This document shows, piece by piece, positions 14,780 to 19,400 of a DNA stretch of 19,400 nt. Source of the DNA: UBA12465 sp964408785 (GTDB lineage: Bacteria > Patescibacteriota > Patescibacteriia > Patescibacteriales > UBA12465). Position numbers and translations under genes: made by a program. Position 1 is the stretch's first letter. Each line of letters starts with the position of its first letter. The stretch spans positions 1-19,400 of the forward strand of contig CAYPAS010000006.1 of the NCBI GenBank assembly GCA_964408785.1, given 5' to 3'. The notes under the pieces were generated by a model. The model was not told where the DNA came from. It saw only the letters and a program-made list of their open reading frames with translations, and did no database searches.

Positions 14780-15588
14780 CTATTATTGCCTTAATATTAT
14801 TAGCGGTTTCGGTGCTAGTCATGCTCTCTATAATTATTGGCAAATTTCCAGCTTTAGCGATTCTAAATGTCGATAATCTGCCAGGAAAAAAAGAATCGGA
14901 ATTCAAGGATAGAATTATTAAATCAAGAGTGGAAAGGGATGTAGCAAATCTGATCGGTAATATTTCTCGGGTTTGGCTAGAATTCCGTCGCCGTTTGTCT
15001 GGTATTCTTAAACGCCACCAAGAACAATTAAAAAAAGCTAAGAATCTTCACCGTTTAGAAGAAAAATTGCCGTGGTTAGAAAAACAGCGCCGCCTGAAAG
15101 TCCTTTTATTGGAAGCGGAAGATTCTTTGAAGAAAGAAGACGAAGAAGCCGCCGAAGCTAAATTAGTCGAGGCCGCTAGTTTAGATCAAAGGAATTTGCG
15201 CTCGTTTTTCCTTTTGGGAGAAATATATGCCAATCAGAAAAAATTTGCTGAAGCGCGGCAGACTTTTGATTATGCCTTGAAACTGTCTTTGCAGGCTGAT
15301 AAGGAAAATGAATCTCCGGAAATAACGGCGCAGGAGATATTGTTTTCTTGGTCGCAGGCGGAAAAAAGCGCCGGCGACAACGCTGCCGCCCTGGAAAAAT
15401 TGCGGGAAGCTTTGGATCATGAGGCTAATAATCCTCGTTATCTTGATTTAATTATAGATTTAAGTATAATGGAAAAAGATAAGCGCTCCGCCGAACTTTA
15501 TTGGCAGAAATTAGCGGCGGTTAATCCGGAAAATAATAAGTTAGGTGCTTGGAGGGAAGAGATAGATAATTTAGAAGCGCCGTTGTAG
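14773..15588 (+). CDS. Membrane-anchored TPR-repeat protein
   Basis: 271 residues. The N-terminal helix (about 1-24) should anchor it, followed by a basic, coiled-coil-prone stretch (about 50-110) and TPR-like helical pairs from about 110 to 265 (for example NLRSFFLLGEIYANQKKFAEA, shortened here to LGEIYANQKKFAEA, and NPRYLDLIIDLSIMEKDKRSA). TPRs are protein-binding scaffolds; no partner can be named. It overlaps tpiA by 7 bases. Its TAG stop (15586-15588) lies inside the tRNA-Thr gene and uses bases T8-A9-G10 of the tRNA. Confidence 0.82.
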   Translation: MLTIIALILLAVSVLVMLSIIIGKFPALAILNVDNLPGKKESEFKDRIIKSRVERDVANLIGNISRVWLEFRRRLSGILKRHQEQLKKAKNLHRLEEKLPWLEKQRRLKVLLLEAEDSLKKEDEEAAEAKLVEAASLDQRNLRSFFLLGEIYANQKKFAEARQTFDYALKLSLQADKENESPEITAQEILFSWSQAEKSAGDNAAALEKLREALDHEANNPRYLDLIIDLSIMEKDKRSAELYWQKLAAVNPENNKLGAWREEIDNLEAPL

Positions 15589-15651
15589 CTCAGTTGGTAG
15601 AGCATCTCCATGGTAAGGAGAAGGTCACCGGTTCAAGCCCGGTCAACGGCT
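15579..15651 (+). tRNA. tRNA-Thr (anticodon GGT)
   Basis: Cloverleaf folds well: acceptor GCCGTTG with CAACGGC, D stem GCTC/GAGC with loop AGTTGGTA, anticodon stem TCTCC/GGAGA with loop ATGGTAA (anticodon GGT), T arm ACCGG TTCAAGC CCGGT, discriminator T. The 3' CCA is not encoded. The first 10 bases overlap the 3' end of the TPR gene, and no separate promoter is apparent, so it is likely cut out of the tpiA transcript. Confidence 0.95.
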
Positions 15652-15657
15652 CAGAAG

Positions 15658-15685
15658 AAAAACAGACACAAAATGCCTGTTTTTT
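15658..15685 (+). terminator. Intrinsic terminator after tRNA-Thr
   Basis: AAAAACAGACA pairs with TGCCTGTTTTT around the loop CAAAA, with one A-C mismatch, and runs into a T tract. It lies 6 bases past the tRNA and closes the tpiA-TPR-tRNA unit. Confidence 0.75.
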
Positions 15686-15701
15686 GTTATTTATGGCTTA
15701 G

Positions 15702-15730
15702 TTGACAAAAACCAAAAAATAGTGTATAAT
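15702..15730 (+). promoter_or_regulatory. Perfect consensus sigma70 promoter of the SPFH gene
   Basis: TTGACA at 15702-15707 and TATAAT at 15725-15730 are separated by exactly 17 bases. Transcription would start near 15737, leaving a leader of about 75 bases. This is the best-matching promoter in the window. Confidence 0.88.
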
Positions 15731-15799
15731 TGATAAGAAACTGGGATAGTATTTCTAGTTTTATAAAAAAGAACTTTAAAAAATAAATAAAATATAAAT

Positions 15800-15807
15800 A
15801 GGAGAAG
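15800..15807 (+). promoter_or_regulatory. Ribosome binding site of the SPFH gene
   Basis: AGGAGAAG lies 5 bases before the ATG at 15813. It is the only strong Shine-Dalgarno site noticed at a gene start in this window; most other starts have none or weak ones. Confidence 0.7.
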
Positions 15808-15812
15808 TAGAA

Positions 15813-16958
15813 ATGAAAAGAGAAGAAGCGATTAGTTTTTCTATTGCAGGAATGTTTATCGTTTTTGCAATTGTATTAGTTGGGGTTTTTGTGCCCATGT
15901 TCACTGTTTTAAGTTTGGCGCCAACTTTTTTGTTAACTATTTTTATCGCTGTTTTTTTTCTATGGTTTATTGTTTATAGAAAAAATAGTGGTTTTATTTT
16001 GAAGATTAACAAGAATATGGCTGTTGCTATTTCTTTTATGGGGCGAGAACTTGTTATATTAAAAGATGGCTGGTATTTTTCTTTAATTTATCTTGGTTTA
16101 GATAAATTGGAGAGGGTTTATGACTTAAGTGACCAGATGATAAAACTGGAACTTGTTGAAGGTAAATTGGGAGATGTGGATATTAGTGATGGGTCGATAG
16201 GAGTGATTGTGTCTTTTTATTATCACATTGTTTGTCCCGAAAAAACATTTCTTAAAACAAGAAATGAAAATAGACTAGTGTCTGAGAAAGTAGAGGCGGC
16301 TATAAGGTCGTATTTAGGGCAATATGATTTGGAAGGCATTATAGAGCATAAGAGCCATTTCAATATCTCTTTAATATGTTCTAATATTAAAGCAGAAAAA
16401 AATCAAAAGAATTTTACTAAATCTACAATATCTGACACCGAGATATATGTAGAAATGATGTCTTATGGCATTGAGCCATTAAGCGTTGCTGTTTTGGACA
16501 TAATAATGTCAGAAAGCGTAAAAAAGCAGCGAGCCCAGGAATTTGAAGCCAAAGAGCTTTTGTCAGCCGAGACTGTTAAGGTTGACATTAGTAAAAAGTT
16601 AGCCGAACAAGAAATTGTAAAGGCCGAAGCAGAAGCTAAAAAGAAAGAATTATTGGCCGGTGCTGACGCTAAGGCTATCGAGGCCAGGGGAGCTGCTGAG
16701 GCAAGGGTCTCAGAAAAAAGGATTGCCGTTTTAAGCAAGGCTAGTGATTCGACGTTGGGTTATATGGCGTCTGTTAGTAAATACGAAAACCTTTCAAAAA
16801 GTGGCGCTTCGATATTTATTAATGAGTCGAGTGATAGCAATAAAAATACTTTGCCTTTTCAGGCGGCGACCATTAGTCAAATAGTAAAAGATCAAGACAA
16901 AAATCAAGACAAAAAAAAGGGAGATAAAGAAGATGGAAATAGGACACAAAAGCGTTGA
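15813..16958 (+). CDS. SPFH/band 7 (flotillin-like) membrane protein
   Basis: 381 residues. Two hydrophobic segments at about 10-30 and 33-53 anchor the N-terminus. An SPFH-type domain follows (about 58-235: NSGFILKINKNMAVAISF, a Lys-Asp-Gly-Trp segment, VSFYYHIVCPEKTF, EAAIRSYLGQYDLEGII, YGIEPLSVAVLDI). Residues 235-310 form an Ala/Lys/Glu coiled coil (EAEAKKKELLAGADAKA) typical of flotillins and prohibitins, and a Lys/Asp-rich tail closes the protein. Such proteins form large membrane-bound rings or scaffolds, often linked to membrane proteases or microdomains. The coding sequence is visibly AT-richer and uses ATA, TTA and AAA more than its neighbours. It overlaps the next gene by 26 bases, so the two are probably one functional unit. 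Confidence 0.85.
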   Translation: MKREEAISFSIAGMFIVFAIVLVGVFVPMFTVLSLAPTFLLTIFIAVFFLWFIVYRKNSGFILKINKNMAVAISFMGRELVILKDGWYFSLIYLGLDKLERVYDLSDQMIKLELVEGKLGDVDISDGSIGVIVSFYYHIVCPEKTFLKTRNENRLVSEKVEAAIRSYLGQYDLEGIIEHKSHFNISLICSNIKAEKNQKNFTKSTISDTEIYVEMMSYGIEPLSVAVLDIIMSESVKKQRAQEFEAKELLSAETVKVDISKKLAEQEIVKAEAEAKKKELLAGADAKAIEARGAAEARVSEKRIAVLSKASDSTLGYMASVSKYENLSKSGASIFINESSDSNKNTLPFQAATISQIVKDQDKNQDKKKGDKEDGNRTQKR

Positions 16959-17613
16959 AGATGAAAAAGATGAAAAAGGAAAAAAAGAAGAAAAAGATGA
17001 AAAAGGAAAAAAAGAAGAAAAAGAAGTTAACTGGAAAAGTTATTTGATCTATTTATTAGCATTAATACCGGGGATTGTTGGTTATGTCTCTTACTTTATT
17101 TTAGAGGCTAAAGTTGGCGCATTCCTAGCACTAATTTATTCCTCGCCTCTTCCTTTCTTTTCTTTTTTGCTTATAATGTTTGTTTTTTATTCTTTAAAGA
17201 ACGACAATGTATCGGGCAATGGGCTTTTGGCTACGGTTGTTTGTTCTTCTATTTTTTTAATATTAACTGTTTCTTGTGTAATATATTCTAGTGTTGCTAA
17301 AGACGAAGTTGATTTAAAAAAAATGCATGGCCAGGAAGTTTATTTCGAAGACCTTGAATTCGGCAAAAAGATAATTTTTTTAGGGCCGAATGAAGAAAGT
17401 CTTTGGCAGAATTTTCCTTCTGCCCCGGCACATTATTCTATGCACTCTTCCATTGGAGACGCTAATTTCAAATTAGTGTTTTCCGATGGCAGCGAGTATC
17501 CAGGGGATTTTAGCGGGATTCCCAATAAGAATAATTCACAATTTAAAATAGTTTCGCTTGCCGCCGAAAAACAGGCGATAACTATAAACATTGAAAAACT
17601 AGGAGCTCAATAG
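16933..17613 (+). CDS. Membrane protein of unknown function with charged tandem-repeat N-terminus
   Basis: 226 residues; the start overlaps the SPFH gene by 26 bases and follows an AAAGAAG-type ribosome site. Residues 1-31 are almost all Lys, Glu, Asp and Gly, with the nine-residue unit DEKGKKEEK twice in tandem. Three hydrophobic segments follow (about 36-56, 66-88, 98-119), then a C-terminal domain of about 105 residues with a beta-rich look, probably outside the membrane (EVYFEDLEFGKKIIFLG, SDGSEYPGDFSGIP). I recognise no family. Coupling to an SPFH protein suggests a partner in a membrane scaffold (inference). The TAG stop lies in the loop of the terminator hairpin. Confidence 0.8.
   Translation: MEIGHKSVEDEKDEKGKKEEKDEKGKKEEKEVNWKSYLIYLLALIPGIVGYVSYFILEAKVGAFLALIYSSPLPFFSFLLIMFVFYSLKNDNVSGNGLLATVVCSSIFLILTVSCVIYSSVAKDEVDLKKMHGQEVYFEDLEFGKKIIFLGPNEESLWQNFPSAPAHYSMHSSIGDANFKLVFSDGSEYPGDFSGIPNKNNSQFKIVSLAAEKQAITINIEKLGAQ
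16969..17022 (+). repeat. Tandem direct repeat, 2 x 27 bases, inside the unknown membrane-protein gene
   Basis: Two identical adjacent 27-base units (16969-16995 and 16996-17022) encode DEKGKKEEK each. A partial copy (9 bases, DEK) precedes them at 16960-16968. Length is a multiple of three, so copy-number change would keep the frame. Confidence 0.85.
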
Positions 17614-17625
17614 AGCTCCTTTTTG
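17601..17625 (+). terminator. Intrinsic terminator overlapping the end of the coding region
   Basis: AGGAGCTC (17601-17608) pairs perfectly with GAGCTCCT (17613-17620) around a four-base loop, followed by a T run. The TAG stop codon of the preceding gene occupies 17611-17613, so the hairpin's left arm is coding sequence. Confidence 0.88.
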
Positions 17626-17641
17626 TTTATTTATAGCTTTA

Positions 17642-17650
17642 TGTTATAAT
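17642..17650 (+). promoter_or_regulatory. Extended -10 promoter of the pilin-like gene
   Basis: TGTTATAAT is an extended -10 (TATAAT at 17645-17650). The -35 area is only TTGTTT-like and overlaps the T tract of the terminator. Transcription would start near 17657, about 20 bases before the ATG. Confidence 0.6.
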
Positions 17651-17676
17651 TTAAAAAGAATATAAAATTCAAAAAC

Positions 17677-18051
17677 ATGAAAAAGATTATTTTAGGATTA
17701 ATATTATTAACATTAGTTTTTCTTAATTTTAATCCAGTCTTAGCAGCCGATGGTACTGTTAATGCCACCAACACAGATTCCTCCCAATCCCTAACAAACC
17801 CCTTAGGTGATATAGATAGTCCCAATGCTTTGATTGGTAAGGTTATTAATTCCATAATCGGCGTTGTCGGTTCTATCGCTCTTCTGATGTTTATTTATGG
17901 TGGCTTCGTCTGGATGCTCTCTGGTGGTAATCCTAATAAAATAAAGCAGGGTAGAGAAATAATCGTTTGGTCAATTTTAGGTTTGGCGGTTATTTTGTTC
18001 TCTTACGCCCTGGTCCGCATGACCATCAATTTTGTTTCTCTTAATTTTTAG
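17677..18051 (+). CDS. T4SS-pilin-type small membrane protein
   Basis: 124 residues. A signal peptide (1-23, cut near VLAAD) is followed by a short polar stretch and two hydrophobic helices (about 52-84 and 96-118). These are separated by the loop SGGNPNKIKQGREIIVWS, which is typical of the pilin-like proteins common in CPR genomes (Pfam T4SS_pilin type; TrbC/VirB2-like topology). VirB2-type proteins polymerise into conjugative or attachment pili, but in CPR bacteria these short genes usually occur without a full secretion system nearby, and none is visible here. It has its own promoter and no clear ribosome site. Confidence 0.8.
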   Translation: MKKIILGLILLTLVFLNFNPVLAADGTVNATNTDSSQSLTNPLGDIDSPNALIGKVINSIIGVVGSIALLMFIYGGFVWMLSGGNPNKIKQGREIIVWSILGLAVILFSYALVRMTINFVSLNF

Positions 18052-18077
18052 AGCTTTTTAAGGCATTTAAATGAAGT

Positions 18078-18106
18078 TTGACAAGGACTGGCTTTTTTCT
18101 TATCAT
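18078..18106 (+). promoter_or_regulatory. Promoter of tRNA-Tyr
   Basis: TTGACA at 18078-18083, a 17-base spacer, and TATCAT at 18101-18106. Transcription would begin near 18113, about 9 bases before the tRNA. It may also carry the small ORF and mutM, as no terminator was seen after the tRNA. Confidence 0.75.
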
Positions 18107-18121
18107 AAGATAGTTAAATAA

Positions 18122-18205
18122 GGGTCGATACCAAAGCGGTCAACTGGGGCAGACTGTAAATCTGCTGGCCTTGCGCCTTCGTTGGTTCGAATCCAACTCG
18201 GCCCA
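18122..18205 (+). tRNA. tRNA-Tyr (anticodon GTA)
   Basis: Class II tRNA with a long variable arm. Acceptor GGGTCGA pairs with TCGGCCC (one G-T pair), anticodon stem GCAGA/TCTGC encloses loop CTGTAAA (anticodon GTA), T arm GTTGG TTCGAAT CCAAC, discriminator A. It is followed by CCT, so the CCA end is not fully encoded. Confidence 0.94.
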
Positions 18206-18215
18206 CCTTAAAACT

Positions 18216-18320
18216 ATGCCACTTATCAGATCAGACAAGATCGGCCTCGGCTTGCTCAAGATTTTCGTTATTGAATTCTTGGTCTCCGGCCTTATCATTT
18301 CGCTACTTTTGATTATCTGA
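18216..18320 (+). CDS. Possible 34-residue membrane peptide upstream of mutM
   Basis: ATG at 18216 to TGA at 18318-18320, ending 1 base before the mutM start. The product begins MPLIRSDKIGLG and continues with an uninterrupted hydrophobic stretch (FVIEFLVSGLIISLLLII), a positive-inside single-helix layout. The tight junction with mutM suggests real, coupled translation. No ribosome site is evident and no family is recognised. It could also be a chance frame in the tRNA-mutM gap; conservation in relatives would decide. Confidence 0.45.
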   Translation: MPLIRSDKIGLGLLKIFVIEFLVSGLIISLLLII

Positions 18321-18321
18321 T

Positions 18322-19215
18322 ATGCCGGAACTTCCTGAAGTCGAAACCATTAGACGCGATTTAGAAAAAGCGCTCGGCGGTCGTCGTTTGCTTTCTCTAG
18401 AAATCCTTGCCGCCAAATCCGCCCCGCAATCGGCGGTTTTTTTGAAGCGCCATTTGCTTGAAAAACGCCTTTTAGCTATCTTGCGCCGGGGTAAGCTTTT
18501 AATTCTTTCTTTCGAAGGTGAGGCTTATTTGCTTATCCATCTAAAAATGACCGGCCAGTTGATTTTTTTGTCTGGCGATTCCCGAGTGGCTGGCGGCCAC
18601 AGTCTGGGTAGTAAAAAGAGCAGGGCGGCGGATTCTTGGTTGACGGCTGTCGGCGGCGATTTGCCGAATAAACACACTCGAGCGGTTTTACTTTTTGAGG
18701 GCGGCGGTCGTTTGTATTTTAATGATTTAAGACGTTTCGGTTATTTGAAATATTCTGATAAAAAAGATTTGGATCGTTTAATCGCCGCTAATTACGGACC
18801 AGAGCCATTGACTCCGAGTTTTAGCTTCTCCGCCTTTAGCCGTATTTTTTCCGGTAATCGCCAAATAAAACCCCTGCTTTTAGATCAAAAGAAAATCGCC
18901 GGCCTGGGTAATATCTATGTGGATGAGACGCTTTTTGCCTCTGGCATCCGGCCTGATCGTCGCGCTGATAGTCTGGAAGAAAAAGAGAAGCGTAGTCTTT
19001 ATCAGGCGATAAATCGCATTATTAAGAAAGCCGTCGAAGAAAGAGGTACGACATTTAGCGATTATGTCGATGCTAGCGGCCGTCGCGGCGGTTATTCTCG
19101 CCTACTTAAGGTTTATGGACGTGGCGGCGAGGCTTGTTTGAAATGCGGTCGCAAGCTTGAAAAAACCAAGATTTCCGGCCGTGGTACGCATTTTTGCCCT
19201 TATTGCCAGAAATAG
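18322..19215 (+). CDS. mutM: Formamidopyrimidine-DNA glycosylase (Fpg/MutM)
   Basis: 297 residues. The enzyme removes 8-oxoguanine and formamidopyrimidines and nicks the abasic site. Seen: the mature N-terminus PELPEVETIRRDLE (catalytic Pro2 and Glu3), the lysine in RRGKLLIL, LIHLKMTGQL, NDLRRFGY, LDQKKIAGLGNIYVDE (helix-two-turn-helix), and a C-terminal zinc finger C-X2-C-X16-C-X2-C (C272, C275, C292, C295) with GRGTHFCP. It is slightly longer than the usual 270 residues owing to an extra Ser/Gly/Lys-rich loop around residues 84-115. All catalytic residues are present. Confidence 0.96.
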   Translation: MPELPEVETIRRDLEKALGGRRLLSLEILAAKSAPQSAVFLKRHLLEKRLLAILRRGKLLILSFEGEAYLLIHLKMTGQLIFLSGDSRVAGGHSLGSKKSRAADSWLTAVGGDLPNKHTRAVLLFEGGGRLYFNDLRRFGYLKYSDKKDLDRLIAANYGPEPLTPSFSFSAFSRIFSGNRQIKPLLLDQKKIAGLGNIYVDETLFASGIRPDRRADSLEEKEKRSLYQAINRIIKKAVEERGTTFSDYVDASGRRGGYSRLLKVYGRGGEACLKCGRKLEKTKISGRGTHFCPYCQK

Positions 19216-19235
19216 GTATTTTTGTCCAGGATAAT

Positions 19236-19264
19236 TTGACTTTTCTTGTCTTTTTTTATATCTT
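19236..19264 (+). promoter_or_regulatory. Probable promoter of rpmG
   Basis: TTGACT at 19236-19241 and TATCTT at 19259-19264 with a 17-base spacer, about 40 bases before the rpmG start. Confidence 0.5.
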
Positions 19265-19304
19265 TAAGAGGCAGAAAAGATTATTTTAAAATTAAGAAAA
19301 AAAT

Positions 19305-19400
19305 ATGTCCCAGGATAACATGATCAAGTTGGAATGCACTGTCTGCAAGACTGTCACGCATCATTCCAGGAAGAACAAGAAGGTTATTAAGGAACGCCTC
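19305..19400 (+). CDS. rpmG: 50S ribosomal protein L33, N-terminal part (3' end outside window)
   Basis: 32 codons run to the window edge. The product begins MSQDNMIKLECTVCK and continues with a basic segment ending KNKKVIKERL, matching the L33 layout of a first CxxC zinc knuckle followed by KNK and a Glu-Arg-Leu segment. L33 is a small protein of the large ribosomal subunit. The second CxxC would lie beyond the window. A start at the second Met (19320) is also possible. Confidence 0.85.
   Translation, partial: MSQDNMIKLECTVCKTVTHHSRKNKKVIKERL

Noticed and set aside
17631..17855. Minus-strand 74-residue frame across the pilin-like gene start
   Set aside because: It overlaps the pilin-like gene, its promoter and signal peptide; the C-terminal hydrophobicity comes from AT-rich non-coding sequence.
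1..19400. CRISPR arrays, insertion sequences, integrases or phage genes
   Set aside because: No spaced direct repeats, transposase motifs or terminal inverted repeats were seen; the only exact tandem repeat noted is the coding 27-base unit at 16969-17022.

Overview
The window reads as a dense chromosomal stretch of a Patescibacteria/CPR bacterium, most like the Parcubacteria side (Falkowbacteria-like; inference from gene style, not from a search). Supporting signs are small, tightly packed genes with gaps of a few bases or overlaps, weak or absent Shine-Dalgarno sites, a T4SS-pilin-type small membrane protein, a TKLLDG/FLGEGG-type WecA-like glycosyltransferase, reduced or divergent versions of central enzymes, and tRNAs without a complete encoded CCA. 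TGA is used as a stop, so this is the standard bacterial code and not the recoded SR1/Gracilibacteria one.

Layout. 1-1296: the 3' part of a Clp-type AAA+ ATPase. 1301-2908: a WecA-like membrane glycosyltransferase fused in frame to a complete QueH (epoxyqueuosine reductase) domain. 2911-3600: a secreted L,D-transpeptidase with calcium-binding-type repeats. A sigma70-type promoter (3610-3638) then starts an envelope and glycolysis run: beta-propeller lipoprotein, polytopic membrane protein, membrane-anchored HtrA/PDZ pseudoprotease, and three lower-glycolysis homologues (pgk, enolase-like, iPGM-like) ending at a hairpin terminator at 11243-11269. On the minus strand gyrB and a divergent-PAP2 protein converge on that terminator. 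A 258-base divergent intergenic region holds promoters for gyrB and for tpiA. tpiA, a TPR protein and tRNA-Thr(GGT) form an overlapping unit closed by a terminator. 15702-17625 is an AT-richer cassette with a perfect consensus promoter: an SPFH/flotillin-like protein and an unknown membrane protein. Then come a pilin-like protein, tRNA-Tyr(GTA), a possible 34-residue membrane peptide, mutM and the start of rpmG.

The most unusual content is the pgk-eno-gpmI cluster at 7935-11236. All three frames are open and translationally packed, but the residues that handle phosphorylated substrates are altered in each. PGK has Lys and Glu where the family has Arg38 and Arg65. The enolase keeps its metal ligands and catalytic Glu/Lys residues but has lost the His373-Arg374-Ser375 triplet, His159 and the Ser39 loop. 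The iPGM homologue has lost the whole phosphotransferase domain and nearly all metal ligands. Triosephosphate isomerase, encoded 3 kb away, looks fully active. Either lower glycolysis is being retired here in a coordinated way, or the three proteins have taken another role. The second notable item is the WecA-QueH fusion, which joins cell-envelope glycan priming to tRNA queuosine synthesis in one polypeptide.
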